Program-made: the position numbers and the translations under genes
Part shown: one piece after another, positions 1 to 8,224 of the stretch
Numbering within the stretch: the first letter of the stretch is position 1
How the letters are laid out: each line of letters opens with the position of its first letter
The notes under the pieces: generated by a model
What the model saw: only the letters and a program-made list of their open reading frames with translations
Databases searched by the model: none
What the model was told of the DNA's origin: nothing
From: Campylobacter concisus
Lineage (GTDB): Bacteria; Campylobacterota; Campylobacteria; Campylobacterales; Campylobacteraceae
DNA: 46,183 nt
Assembly (NCBI RefSeq): GCF_002913745.1
Contig: NZ_PPCG01000033.1
Location: 1 to 46,183 of the forward strand
Direction: 5' to 3'

Positions 1-93
1 ATATTATTCTGAAAGTAAATATCAACTATAATTTTTAATGATTTTTAAAAATTTAGCATATTTAAGGCGAGAGAAATTTTTGAGATATGAATT

Positions 94-130
94 TTTAAAA
101 GCCCAAATGGATGAAATTTAGGCTTTTAAA
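94..130 (-). terminator. Hairpin downstream of flgH
   Basis: A perfect 10-bp inverted repeat (TTTAAAAGCC at 94-103, GGCTTTTAAA at 121-130) encloses a 17-nt loop just past the flgH stop codon on the minus strand. The arms supply the A/T-rich flanks expected of an intrinsic terminator, and the symmetry would let it work in both directions. Confidence 0.6.
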
Positions 131-136
131 GTTGCA

Positions 137-844
137 TTAAAATGGCCAGATAGCCTCCATAAGCCTTGTGCCCCAAGGTTTTTTGGTAGATTTGTCTAGC
201 TCGCCCTCAGTTTTATACAAAATTTTAGCGTCAGCTATATATTTTGAGTCGATTTCGTTATTTTGTGAGATGTCGTAAGGTCTGATAACACCACTTACTT
301 GCATGATCTGCTTTTCGCCATTTATAAGTAGCTCGCGGCTACCTTCTATGAAGTAATTGCCGTTATTTAGTATTTTTATGATCCTAGCTGAAATGGTTGC
401 GGTAAATTTCTCGCTTCTATTGCTCGTGCCACTTCCTGTAAATTTATTGCCACCACCTGCTTTAAAGCTGATATCGCCGTATTTGTTTAGATTATCAGCC
501 ACAGTTGAAAGCGGTGCAGCCCCAGCTGTGAAAACACCGCCACCAAGCGAGATGGTGCTATCTTTGTTGGTACTTTTGCTACCAGTTGAAGTTTGGCTTG
601 CATTTTCTGAGATGACGATAGTCACGATGTCATTTACATTCATCGCTTTTCTATCTGAAAAAAGAGGATTTTCGCCCTTTCCAAAGAGGCTGCCAGCGTT
701 GCTTTGTCCGGTTCCACTATCTTTTGAAGGGAGTTGCTCGACATAAACCGGGGGTTTCATATTGATATGAGGATCAGCACTTGGTGTGCAGCCAGTGCAA
801 ATAATGCCCGCAGATAAGACGAGCCAAATCGTTTTATGATTCAT
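137..844 (-). CDS. flgH: Flagellar L-ring lipoprotein FlgH
   Basis: FlgH forms the L-ring that carries the flagellar rod through the outer membrane. The 235-residue length is normal for the family. The N-terminus is a lipoprotein signal peptide with a lipobox ending CTGC, so Cys19 would be lipidated. The body has the FlgH pattern: an 'SLFGKGENPLFSDRKAMNVNDIVTI'-type segment (here split by family variation), then 'VISENASQTS', 'FTATISARI' and a C-terminal 'VSGVIRPYDIS'. The ATG at 844 is preceded by an AAGG ribosome binding site. The gene stands alone: a hairpin follows it and it is divergent from pta. A GG-N10-GC sigma-54 element lies about 40 bp upstream of the start, matching the known RpoN control of rod, ring and hook genes in Campylobacter. 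Confidence 0.95.
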   Translation of the reverse strand: MNHKTIWLVLSAGIICTGCTPSADPHINMKPPVYVEQLPSKDSGTGQSNAGSLFGKGENPLFSDRKAMNVNDIVTIVISENASQTSTGSKSTNKDSTISLGGGVFTAGAAPLSTVADNLNKYGDISFKAGGGNKFTGSGTSNRSEKFTATISARIIKILNNGNYFIEGSRELLINGEKQIMQVSGVIRPYDISQNNEIDSKYIADAKILYKTEGELDKSTKKPWGTRLMEAIWPF

Positions 845-875
845 AAAAAATGCCTTAAAATAAGTATCTTTGTGC

Positions 876-881
876 TAAAAT
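876..881 (+). promoter_or_regulatory. Candidate -10 box for pta
   Basis: The sequence TAAAAT is preceded by TG (TGC-TAAAAT), an extended -10 as used by the Campylobacter housekeeping sigma factor, which often has no clear -35. It lies 31 bp before the pta start, interleaved with the divergent flgH sigma-54 element. Confidence 0.45.
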
Positions 882-882
882 T

Positions 883-898
883 AAGCAATTTAAGTTCC
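883..898 (-). promoter_or_regulatory. Sigma-54 (RpoN) promoter of flgH
   Basis: Read on the minus strand the sequence is GGAACTTAAATTGCTT: GG (898-897) and GC (886-885) are separated by exactly 10 bases, the -24/-12 spacing of RpoN promoters. It matches the Campylobacter form GGAA...TTGCTT. Transcription would start near position 873, leaving about 30 nt of leader before the flgH ATG. Confidence 0.75.
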
Positions 899-912
899 TA
901 AAAAGGTCGCAA

Positions 913-2280
913 ATGAAAAGTTGTTACGTTTTTACAGACAAAAATTTAGCACATCTGCAAGAAATTATAGCTACAAAATTCAAAAAAGTTGAGATTTTTA
1001 AGATAATCCCAGATGAAAACGATAAAAATAACTTAATAAATTCAAATGAAAAAGAATTTTTTCTAAAATTTATTGATAAATTTGAAGAGCTAAAAGCCAA
1101 AAGCGACTTTGTCATAGTCCTTGGCTGTGAGAGCTTTAGTGTCTTTGGCAAAAGCGAGCTAAATTTAAAGCTAGCTAGAAATTTAAACACGCCAGTCTTT
1201 GATGAAAATGCAAGCGAGCTAAAAGCACTAAATCCAAACTCAAAGCTTCTAATCACCGATAATTTTGATGAAATTTTGAGCTACAAAGCAGATATCATCA
1301 CACCATTTAAATTTCAAAGCTTGCTTCTAAAAAGAGCCAAAGCGGCAAACAAAACAGTCGTTTTGCCTGAAAGTGATGACGAGAGAATTTTAAAAGCAGC
1401 TCACATCGTGCTAGAAAAAGGTGCGGCAAATATCATCTTGCTTGGACTTGAGAGTGAAATTTCAAAAAAGGCAGCCACTTTGGGGCTAAATTTAAGCAAA
1501 GCCAAAGTGCTAAACTTTGCGCAAAACGAGCTAACAGACGAATTTGCAAAGAAAATTTATGAGCTTAGAAAACATAAAGGCGTGGATGAAGCCAAGGCAA
1601 ACGCACTTGCAAAAGATAAAATTTACTTTGCCACGATGCTAATTCATGAAGGCATAGCTGATGCTTTGGTAAGTGGCGCTACGATGAGCACGGCTGATAC
1701 GATCCGCCCAGCCCTTCAGATCATAAAAACAAAGCCAAATGTAAGCGTGGTAAGCGGGGCATTTTTCATGGCGCTTGAAGAAGAGATTTTACTCTTTGCA
1801 GACTGCGCCGTCACGCCAAATCCAAGCAGCGATGAGCTAGCTAGCATCACGCTAAGTAGCGCTCAAACGGCAAGTGCCTTTGGACTTAGCCCAAAGATCG
1901 CCATGCTAAGCTACTCAACTGCTGATAGTGGTAGCGGGGCTGACGTGGAGTTTGTAAAAGAGGCTGCCAAAAAGGCAAGCGAGCTTGATGTGAATTTAAA
2001 GATCGCAGCACCAATTCAGTTTGACGCGGCGGTTGATCTAAGCGTGGCTAGCAAAAAGATGCCAAATTCCGATGTCGCTGGGCAGGCAAATGTATTTATA
2101 TTTCCAAATTTAAACTGCGGAAACATCTGCTACAAGGCAGTTCAGCGAAGCGCAAACGCCCTAGCAGTGGGTCCGATACTTCAAGGGCTAAAAAAACCAG
2201 TAAATGACCTAAGCCGCGGCTGCCTCGTCGAGGACGTCGTAAATACCATCTTAATAAGTGCGATACAAGCAGGAGAGTGA
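913..2280 (+). CDS. pta: Phosphate acetyltransferase Pta
   Basis: Pta converts acetyl-CoA and phosphate to acetyl phosphate, the first step of acetate overflow with AckA. The protein has 455 residues. About 130 N-terminal residues form a divergent region, and the C-terminal ~325 residues form the PTA/PTB catalytic domain, with '[12 protein letters not shown]', '[19 protein letters not shown]', '[16 protein letters not shown]' and '[16 protein letters not shown]'. It is shorter than the ~700-residue enterobacterial Pta because the full DRTGG/P-loop N-terminal part is reduced. The ATG at 913 has AAAAAGG upstream. The stop codon lies 1 nt before the ackA start, so the two genes are cotranscribed. 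Confidence 0.95.
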   Translation: MKSCYVFTDKNLAHLQEIIATKFKKVEIFKIIPDENDKNNLINSNEKEFFLKFIDKFEELKAKSDFVIVLGCESFSVFGKSELNLKLARNLNTPVFDENASELKALNPNSKLLITDNFDEILSYKADIITPFKFQSLLLKRAKAANKTVVLPESDDERILKAAHIVLEKGAANIILLGLESEISKKAATLGLNLSKAKVLNFAQNELTDEFAKKIYELRKHKGVDEAKANALAKDKIYFATMLIHEGIADALVSGATMSTADTIRPALQIIKTKPNVSVVSGAFFMALEEEILLFADCAVTPNPSSDELASITLSSAQTASAFGLSPKIAMLSYSTADSGSGADVEFVKEAAKKASELDVNLKIAAPIQFDAAVDLSVASKKMPNSDVAGQANVFIFPNLNCGNICYKAVQRSANALAVGPILQGLKKPVNDLSRGCLVEDVVNTILISAIQAGE

Positions 2281-2281
2281 T

Positions 2282-3475
2282 ATGAGAATTTTAGTTTTAA
2301 ACTCAGGTAGCAGCTCGATAAAATTTCAACTTTTTGAAATGCAGACAAAAACAAGCCTAGCAAGCGGTCTAGTCGAGCAGATCGGTAGCTCTAGCTCAAG
2401 GGCGGTGTTAAAGGCAAATGGCGAAGTTTATGAGATAAAACGCTTCATAAAAGACCACCACGACGGACTTGAGGCGATGAACGAACTCTTTACCACCTCG
2501 CATACGCTGCACGATCTAAGCGAGCTTGACGGCATCGGACACAGGATAGTTCATGGCGGAGAGAGCTTTTTTAGCTCGATGATCGTTGATGAGAGCGTCA
2601 TCAAAAAGATCGAGGAGATAAGCCCTCTTGCCCCACTTCACAACCCAGGGCACCTTGCTGGCATCAAAAACGCGATGAAAGAGAGCAAAAACGTGCCTCA
2701 CGTGGTCGTTTTTGACACTGTATTTCATCAAAGCATGCCAGAGTACGCCTACCGCTACGCCCTACCCTACGACGTTTGCAAGACCCATCACATCAGAAAA
2801 TACGGCTTTCACGGCACTTCACACAGATATGTTTGCAAGCAAGCAGCAAAAATGCTTGGCATAGAGTTTGATAAATTTAACGCTATCTCGCTTCATCTAG
2901 GCAACGGCGCGTCAGCTTGTGCTGTGCAAAATGGCAAAAGTATCGACACTTCGATGGGTCTTAGCCCGCTTGAAGGGCTCATAATGGGTACAAGAAGCGG
3001 CGATATGGACCCAGCCGTGGTTATATATCTGCTAAATATCGGCGTTTTAAAGTGGAACGAGATCGATAACTTCTTAAACAAAAAGAGCGGACTTTTTGGA
3101 ATTTGTGGCTCAAGCGACATGAGAGAGGTCGTAGCCAGGATGCAAAACGACGAGCGCGCAAAGCTTGCGTTTGAGATGTTTTGCTACCGAGTGAAAAAGT
3201 ATATCGGCTCATACTACGCTATTTTAGGGCGTGTTGATGCGCTCATATTTACTGGCGGTATCGGCGAAAATGCGCCAAATACAAGGCAAAAAATTTGTGA
3301 TGATCTAAAACATCTTGGCATCCACATCAACCACGAGCTAAATTTCTCTGACGCGAGAGGCGAGAGGTGCATAGATGAAGAAGGTGCTAAGATAAAAACT
3401 CTCATCATCCCAACCAACGAAGAGCTAGAGATCGCCATAGAGACAGCCAGAGTGATAAAAGAGAGAACGTTTTAA
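2282..3475 (+). CDS. ackA: Acetate kinase AckA
   Basis: AckA makes ATP and acetate from acetyl phosphate (reversible). The chosen start is the ATG at 2282 because the protein then begins '[15 protein letters not shown]', the conserved family N-terminus with the phosphate-binding NSGSSS loop; a longer frame back to 2258 only adds residues inside pta. AGGAG at about 2270-2274 lies at proper spacing. Further family motifs are 'GHRIVHGG', '[10 protein letters not shown]', 'GFHGTSHRY', '[11 protein letters not shown]', '[21 protein letters not shown]' (two adjoining blocks) and 'FTGGIGENA'. At 397 residues it is full length. It forms one operon with pta, and xerH follows after 2 nt. Confidence 0.96.
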   Translation: MRILVLNSGSSSIKFQLFEMQTKTSLASGLVEQIGSSSSRAVLKANGEVYEIKRFIKDHHDGLEAMNELFTTSHTLHDLSELDGIGHRIVHGGESFFSSMIVDESVIKKIEEISPLAPLHNPGHLAGIKNAMKESKNVPHVVVFDTVFHQSMPEYAYRYALPYDVCKTHHIRKYGFHGTSHRYVCKQAAKMLGIEFDKFNAISLHLGNGASACAVQNGKSIDTSMGLSPLEGLIMGTRSGDMDPAVVIYLLNIGVLKWNEIDNFLNKKSGLFGICGSSDMREVVARMQNDERAKLAFEMFCYRVKKYIGSYYAILGRVDALIFTGGIGENAPNTRQKICDDLKHLGIHINHELNFSDARGERCIDEEGAKIKTLIIPTNEELEIAIETARVIKERTF

Positions 3476-3477
3476 GC

Positions 3478-4539
3478 ATGAAATTTCCACTTGACTGCAA
3501 AGATAGTTTTGAAAGCTCATTTATATTTTGGCTAACAAGATATGTCAAATTTAAACTTAGCTCGCTTTCAAACAAGGAGCTAAGAGATCCAAAGGCACTT
3601 GCAAGTGTAAATTTCGCCCTAAGCCGCGAGATAAAAAACATAGAGCAGCTTGATGGGCTGGTAAAAAGCGCAAGAAATGCAGGGCTAACTGGTATAAATA
3701 CCTACTTTAACCCGCTTAAAAAGATATATGAGACGATGAAATTTTATGAGCTTAGCAGCCTAAAGCAGATTGATGAAGAGCTATTAAGTGAAATTCTAGC
3801 AAGCACCACTGGCGGACTAAGCGATGCGAGCAAGAAAAACTACAGAATTTCAGTGATAAATTTCTTTGCCTTTTTAGACAAACAAAACGAAGAGGACGGC
3901 AAGGCTCATGTTTTTGATATAAATTTAAAAAACTGGGGCGGCGTTAGTGGCAATAAAGGGCAAAAGCTACCTGAGTTTATGGGCGAGGAGGAGGTCAAGA
4001 AATTTCTTGAAGCGATCGAGGAAAGCGACTTTAAGCAAAACTCAAACCGCAACAAGCTCATCATCAAAGTCATTATCTTTACCGGGATTCGTGTGAGCGA
4101 GGCGCTAAATTTAAAGAGAAAAGATATTACTGAAGATGGCGATCTTTTTATCATTAGGATCCGTGGCAAAGGCAACAAATACCGCATCGTAATGATAAAG
4201 CGCCACCTAATCGAAGCTCATCTAAACGCAATCGCTATAAACTACATAAACAAAGAGGGCTATCTTTTTATAAATAAAAAAGGCACAAGGCTCACGCAGG
4301 CTTATGTTAGCCGTATCGTGGAGCAAATTTTGTTTAAAGCTGGCATCAGAAAAGAGAAAAACGGCGCTCACATGCTGCGCCACACCTTTGCAACTATGCT
4401 TTATAAAAAGCAAAAAGACCTCGTGCTAGTGCAAGAAGCCCTTGGGCATGCGAGCCTAAATACCTCGCGAATTTACACGCACTTTGATAGTGACAAGCTA
4501 AAACTAGCCGCCAAAGTTGCTGAGGATCTGGCAAACTAG
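3478..4539 (+). CDS. xerH: Tyrosine recombinase XerH
   Basis: XerH is the single chromosome-dimer-resolving recombinase of Campylobacter and Helicobacter, acting at difH and replacing XerC/XerD. All catalytic residues are visible: Arg205 (TGIRVSEAL), Lys231 (RGKGNK), His298 and Arg301 (HMLRHTF), His324 (LGHAS) and the nucleophile Tyr333 (SRIYTHF). The ~170-residue N-terminal part, starting 'MKFPLDCKDS' with 'SLSNKELRD', resembles the long core-binding domain of XerH rather than that of XerC/D. At 353 residues it fits the family. It follows ackA by 2 nt and may share its transcript. I did not find a convincing difH site in the window. Confidence 0.9.
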   Translation: MKFPLDCKDSFESSFIFWLTRYVKFKLSSLSNKELRDPKALASVNFALSREIKNIEQLDGLVKSARNAGLTGINTYFNPLKKIYETMKFYELSSLKQIDEELLSEILASTTGGLSDASKKNYRISVINFFAFLDKQNEEDGKAHVFDINLKNWGGVSGNKGQKLPEFMGEEEVKKFLEAIEESDFKQNSNRNKLIIKVIIFTGIRVSEALNLKRKDITEDGDLFIIRIRGKGNKYRIVMIKRHLIEAHLNAIAINYINKEGYLFINKKGTRLTQAYVSRIVEQILFKAGIRKEKNGAHMLRHTFATMLYKKQKDLVLVQEALGHASLNTSRIYTHFDSDKLKLAAKVAEDLAN

Positions 4540-4710
4540 CTTAAATTTAGATCAAAATTTATTCATTAATAGCGAGAAAAACATAAATTCTATCGTTTCG
4601 TCTTTGCAAGACAAGCTTTGCTCTGCTAAAAATGCTAGAAATTTGAAGATAAAAGACTTGATGAGCTAGCGTAAAAAAGATAGCGATCTTAAATTTACTT
4701 TGTCTTTTGG

Positions 4711-5154
4711 GTGGGGAGCTTCATCTTTGGTGCGCTTGACATAAATCGCTTTATGATAGGAGACAAATTTAGCTTAAAGCCCAAGCAATCCAAAGGCAAA
4801 TGCCTATACACTCTCAACTTTACAACAAAGCAAATTTGGCTTGGAGCGCTAAAACTAGCCATTTTTCTAGCTCACGCCGCCCTTTTTGTTTTCATAATTA
4901 GTGCGACACTTGACGCAGTTACAAACGCCACCACCAAAGATCTGCAAAATGCCTTTAGACTAATCTGGACAAATAATTTTATAGTTGGTATCTTGGGTGT
5001 TGTCGCAACTATTTGATGATTACCTATCGTTCTAACCAGTAGAGCCGTGAGAAAGCAAAATTTAGAAAAATTTAAAATCCACAGGCGAAGCAAGCCTAAA
5101 TACTACTTTGCCTTGCGCTATAAATTTAACCCTGCTTATATAAAAAGTGCGTAG
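4711..5154 (+). pseudogene. Decayed small membrane-protein gene with tandem TGA stops
   Basis: An open frame from a GTG at 4711 encodes a soluble lead ('GSFIFGALDINRFMIGDKF') and a hydrophobic helix ('LKLAIFLAHAALFVFIISA'), then a second helix ('FIVGILGVVATI') that ends at two consecutive TGA codons (5014-5019). The same frame continues with convincing coding character for 44 more codons ('LPIVLTSRAVRKQNLEKF', 'KPKYYFALRYKFNPAYIK') to a TAG at 5152-5154. The tandem TGA probably replaced Trp-Trp. Upstream, the frame closes at 4690-4692 with no good ribosome binding site, so the 5' end may also be lost. I do not recognise the family. The flanks 4540-4710 and 5155-5287 hold no gene I can support. 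Confidence 0.55.
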
Positions 5155-5200
5155 TTTTATAACGCAAGATACGGCTTGTCTTTACAACTCTTTTAAATGA

Positions 5201-5220
5201 GCCACCTTCGTAAAGGTAGC
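5201..5220 (-). terminator. Possible terminator of the murF gene group
   Basis: On the minus strand the hairpin GCTACCTT-TAC-GAAGGTGGC has one G-T wobble. It starts about 68 nt past the last stop codon of the minus-strand genes and is followed by a weakly T-rich stretch. It is plausible but not strong. Confidence 0.35.
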
Positions 5221-5287
5221 AAAATACTAGGGTTTTAATTTTGAAATTTGATGAGAAAATTTAGCCTGCTTGCAAAGTCAAATTTGA

Positions 5288-5737
5288 CTATTTTTTAGCC
5301 TTTGGCTCCTCTTCTTCAATCGTTTTATTCGCCTCTTGCTCTTTAAACTCTTCAAAAAGCTCGTCATATCTAGCCTTAGCGTTTTCGTATACGCCAGATG
5401 GCAAGGTGATATTTAGATCGTCCTTTAGGCTTATGACGTCATCGCAGGCGTTTTGATAGCCAAGGTCGCAGCTTTTCATAAAATAACTCACGCCAAGCTC
5501 GATATTTGAGTGCTTTTTTAGATCACTATCCATCTGCTCGTTTATCTCTTCATTTACAAACATATCGCCCAAAGCCTCACACGAAAGCACGTCTTTTTGC
5601 TCGCAACCATCGTAAAAAATTTCATACGCAGTTGCGTAGTCTCCGGCGCTTCTAGCCTCATTGCCCCTGTCATAGTCATCGATGTCAAAGCCTGAGGCTA
5701 AGCTTAAGATTAGAGCTAAAAAAACTATCTTTTTCAT
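5288..5737 (-). CDS. Exported Hcp-like Sel1-repeat protein
   Basis: This 149-residue protein starts with a short signal peptide (MKKIVFLALILSLASG). Two Sel1-like helical repeats follow, each carrying a Cys-x7-Cys pair ('CEQKDVLSC' and 'CDLGYQNAC'), the disulfide spacing of Helicobacter cysteine-rich proteins (Hcp). The C-terminus is a charged Glu/Lys tail. It is probably periplasmic. Many Hcp-like proteins bind partners or act around peptidoglycan, but no function can be assigned here. The ATG overlaps the murF stop (ATGA), so it is the last gene of the antitoxin-hydrolase-murF group and probably translationally coupled to murF. Confidence 0.8.
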   Translation of the reverse strand: MKKIVFLALILSLASGFDIDDYDRGNEARSAGDYATAYEIFYDGCEQKDVLSCEALGDMFVNEEINEQMDSDLKKHSNIELGVSYFMKSCDLGYQNACDDVISLKDDLNITLPSGVYENAKARYDELFEEFKEQEANKTIEEEEPKAKK

Positions 5738-7158
5738 ATAAAACTCGGTGCGTCGTTTGAAAATAGTATAAGATCGCCAGCACGCGTGTTTTGGGCTAAA
5801 ATTTCTTGCATTTTGTTCTTGTCCTTTAGGATGATGATCTTTGGCTTTACGATATGTTTTAGCAGAGTTTGGGCGTTTAGCGAGCTTGTGATGATGACGA
5901 GGTCAAAAATTTCATTTATCACTTTGGCTAAATTTGCATTTTGCTCTGCATCGCTCTCGACGATACCAGGTGTAAGCAGTACTTTTCTACCAGCGTAGGT
6001 GCTCACTAGCTCGTAGCTTGCGCTCATGCCTGAGAAATTTCCATTAAAGCTATCGTCTATTATCAGCTTGCCGCCAGCCTCGATCTTGCTTAGGCGGTGC
6101 TCGACGTTTTTCATCTTAGATAGCGCACCATTTATCGCTTCATCGCTCATTTTTAGATATCTTGCCACCTTGATGCAAACGGCTAAATTTGTAGCGTTAA
6201 ATTTGCCAAGTAGCGACGAAGCATAGTTTTTGCCATCAAGCGTAAATGAAATTCCATCTAAATTTGCGTTTATATCTTTTAGGTTCTCATCGTAAATTTC
6301 TAAATTTTGGCTTGGCTCTTTTTTTGTCGAGCTATGTAAAAATGCCCTTTGCAAGCGAGCGCTTTGCAACGCCTCGAGCTTTGTCGCGCGGATGTTATCA
6401 AGCGTTTTAAAGTATTCAATGTGCTGAGCGCCGATCTCGCCTACGATGACTATTTGTGGATTTAGAAATTTAGTGATCTCTAGGATGTCGCCCTTTAGTC
6501 TAGCGCCTGCTTCAGCGATGTAAATTTGCGTTTGCTCGCTTAAGTTTTCGTTGATATCTTTGATGATGCCAGCCATTGTATTTACGCTGCGAGGCGTTTT
6601 ATAGCAGGCAAAGCTATCTTTTAAAATTTCAAATAAGAAATTTTTGATACTCGTTTTGCCGTAGCTTGCGGTGATTAGGATGATCTTTAGCTCTTTGTTT
6701 GCGCCAAGTTTTTTAAGCGCATTGTTTTTAAAGCCTTGAAATTTGATCTTTTCTAAAATTTCACTAAAAAATAGGCTCACAACCAAGACAAAAAGTGGCA
6801 TAGGAGCCAAAAACGCCTTGTGGATGATGAAATTTAAAGCGTAGTTTAAGATGATAGCGCAAGCAAGGATGGCAAAAAAGTGCTTGATCCTGCCAGTAAA
6901 GACTAGCTTTTTATCAAGTTTTTTATGCCAAAGATAAAGAGCTGGCAAAAGCGCAAAGTAAAAATAGATAAAAAACCACTTGCCAGTCGTGTAAAATAGC
7001 ACCAACGGCACGATGAAGAAAAAGACGTGCCAAGCGGGCTTTGTGAAGTGAAAGAGCACGCGCTCAGGCCTATATGAAAACCACTGAAAGCAAGTGATCA
7101 CATAAAAAGCAAGCGCAAAGATAAATAAAACTGTGCTTATGCTTAAAAATATACTCAT
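5734..7158 (-). CDS. murF: UDP-MurNAc-tripeptide D-alanyl-D-alanine ligase MurF
   Basis: MurF adds D-Ala-D-Ala to UDP-MurNAc-tripeptide, the last cytoplasmic step of peptidoglycan precursor synthesis. This is the epsilonproteobacterial form. About 150 N-terminal residues contain several hydrophobic helices ('STVLFIFALAFYVITCF', 'HVFFFIVPLVLFYTTG', 'HFFAILACAIILNYALN'), and then comes the Mur ligase core with an ATP loop 'ITASYGKTSIKNFL', 'IYIAEAGARLKGDI', 'GEIGAQHIEYF', and the C-terminal 'IIDDSFNGNFSGM' and 'LLTPGIVE'. The membrane part makes it 474 residues, longer than its small N-terminal domain would need. It overlaps the upstream hydrolase and the downstream Hcp-like gene by 4 nt each. 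The substrate D-Ala-D-Ala comes from Ddl, encoded just upstream. Confidence 0.93.
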   Translation of the reverse strand: MSIFLSISTVLFIFALAFYVITCFQWFSYRPERVLFHFTKPAWHVFFFIVPLVLFYTTGKWFFIYFYFALLPALYLWHKKLDKKLVFTGRIKHFFAILACAIILNYALNFIIHKAFLAPMPLFVLVVSLFFSEILEKIKFQGFKNNALKKLGANKELKIILITASYGKTSIKNFLFEILKDSFACYKTPRSVNTMAGIIKDINENLSEQTQIYIAEAGARLKGDILEITKFLNPQIVIVGEIGAQHIEYFKTLDNIRATKLEALQSARLQRAFLHSSTKKEPSQNLEIYDENLKDINANLDGISFTLDGKNYASSLLGKFNATNLAVCIKVARYLKMSDEAINGALSKMKNVEHRLSKIEAGGKLIIDDSFNGNFSGMSASYELVSTYAGRKVLLTPGIVESDAEQNANLAKVINEIFDLVIITSSLNAQTLLKHIVKPKIIILKDKNKMQEILAQNTRAGDLILFSNDAPSFI

Positions 7159-7940
7159 CTTATCTCCTCGATCCCGCTCTCATCGTCATCTAGCACGACA
7201 TTTTTTGCCTCATTTGGCTCAAAATTTATCCCTTTTTCTATCTCGTCGCTTATAAATTTAGCGTGAAGCAAAAAGAAAAAATGATCGCCACTAAGCGGGA
7301 AAAATGAGCTATTTTTGATAAGTCTATCTATGCTCTCGCCGCTTGTTACAGGCGTTGCCTTGTCATTTTCACCCCAAAATATAAAAGCCCTGCCCCCAAA
7401 GTCAGCAAAATGCTTTGTAAAATCCTCATCAACGACATTTTTTAGGGTTTCATACATCACTCTGCTCATGCCGCTCACATCTTTTGTGGCAAAGAGTTTG
7501 TAAAATTTACCAAAGCCAAATATCTTTAAAATTTTAAAAATTGCTATCTTTGCTCGCACGATAAATGACTTTTTGACGACTATACCAGCTGAGCTTAAAA
7601 GCACTAGATATGGTGGTTTTAGAAGTGTTGCGACCTTGCCGCCAAAGCTATGCCCTGCGATAATGTCTGGTTTTATGCCAAGCTCAGCGCAAAAATTTGC
7701 AACGATCTTTGCGTAGTCACTTGTTCTTAAAGGCTTAAAAATGGAGCTTTTGCCAAAGCCTGGCATGTCGATATAGACGTGGCAAAAGTCATTTAGATAG
7801 TGCCCAAAGGCCTTTTTCATTATCTCTTTATTTGCACCCCAGCCGTGCAAGAAGAGCACTATTTTTTTGCATTTTGGATTTACTACTTCGTAGCTGATCT
7901 CGTACTCGTCTGAGCCGTATTCGACTGCCCTACTCGCCAT
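7155..7940 (-). CDS. Alpha/beta-fold hydrolase
   Basis: This is a 261-residue alpha/beta hydrolase of unknown substrate. It shows the oxyanion region 'LFLHGWGANKE', the nucleophile elbow 'AGHSFGGK', the acid 'FWGENDKATPV' and the catalytic His in 'LSGDHFFFLLH'. I chose the ATG at 7940 over the longer frame from 7976, because the longer version only adds 12 residues inside the antitoxin gene. It overlaps the antitoxin end by 11 nt and murF by 4 nt. A hydrolase at this place next to murF is a recalled feature of Campylobacter genomes, which suggests an envelope or housekeeping role, but the sequence does not show which ester or amide it cleaves. Confidence 0.85.
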   Translation of the reverse strand: MASRAVEYGSDEYEISYEVVNPKCKKIVLFLHGWGANKEIMKKAFGHYLNDFCHVYIDMPGFGKSSIFKPLRTSDYAKIVANFCAELGIKPDIIAGHSFGGKVATLLKPPYLVLLSSAGIVVKKSFIVRAKIAIFKILKIFGFGKFYKLFATKDVSGMSRVMYETLKNVVDEDFTKHFADFGGRAFIFWGENDKATPVTSGESIDRLIKNSSFFPLSGDHFFFLLHAKFISDEIEKGINFEPNEAKNVVLDDDESGIEEIR

Positions 7941-8160
7941 CGTTTTCTCTCTTTTTAGCAGCGTAAATGCTCTCAAGCACGCTTACTGCCTCGCAAAGGC
8001 GCTCATACTCCTCCATATTTAAAAGGACTGCTTCAAATTTATTGTTTTTAACGATGACAGCGCGCTTTAGCTCGCTAGCTCCCACGCGTGAAAGCACTGA
8101 GCTAAAATTTCTAACCACCTCGGTTGCTGTATAAATTTCATCTTTTGTAAAAGTTACCAT
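7930..8160 (-). CDS. Orphan Phd/YefM-family antitoxin-like protein
   Basis: The 76-residue protein (MVTFTKDEIYTATEVVRNFS...) has the Phd/YefM layout: an N-terminal DNA-binding half with 'ATEVVRNFSSVLSRV', then 'RAVIVKNNKFEAVLLNMEEYE'. That 'xxVxKNxKxxAVLxxxEEYxxL' pattern is typical of the family. The C-terminal part, which binds toxin in true systems, is short and charged. No RelE/ParE/Doc-like toxin gene follows; the next gene is a hydrolase. A GTG at 8166 is an alternative start, but AAAGAG is best spaced for the ATG at 8160. Phd proteins bind palindromes at their own promoters, and a 12-bp palindrome lies just upstream at 8174-8185, so it may regulate this gene group. Confidence 0.8.
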   Translation of the reverse strand: MVTFTKDEIYTATEVVRNFSSVLSRVGASELKRAVIVKNNKFEAVLLNMEEYERLCEAVSVLESIYAAKKRENDGE

Positions 8161-8173
8161 TTTCACTCTTTAT

Positions 8174-8185
8174 GTAAAATTTTAC
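8174..8185. promoter_or_regulatory. 12-bp palindrome before the antitoxin gene
   Basis: GTAAAATTTTAC is a perfect palindrome 14 bp upstream of the antitoxin ATG on the minus strand, with a partial second copy (CGTAAAATAT) adjacent. The position fits an autoregulatory operator of a Phd/YefM protein; such a role is inferred only. Confidence 0.4.
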
Positions 8186-8224
8186 GTAAAATATCACAAA
8201 CTACTTTATATATCGCTAAATAAA

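Noticed and set aside
357..746. Plus-strand frame opposite flgH
   Set aside because: It is the antisense shadow of the flgH gene, with no ribosome binding site and no family resemblance.
3300..4710. A difH recombination site beside xerH
   Set aside because: I looked for an inverted-repeat recombination site around xerH and found none convincing; difH may lie elsewhere.
5014..5019. Selenocysteine recoding of the TGA pair
   Set aside because: Two adjacent Sec codons would be extraordinary, no SECIS-like hairpin is evident and the context is not a redox protein; decay is simpler.
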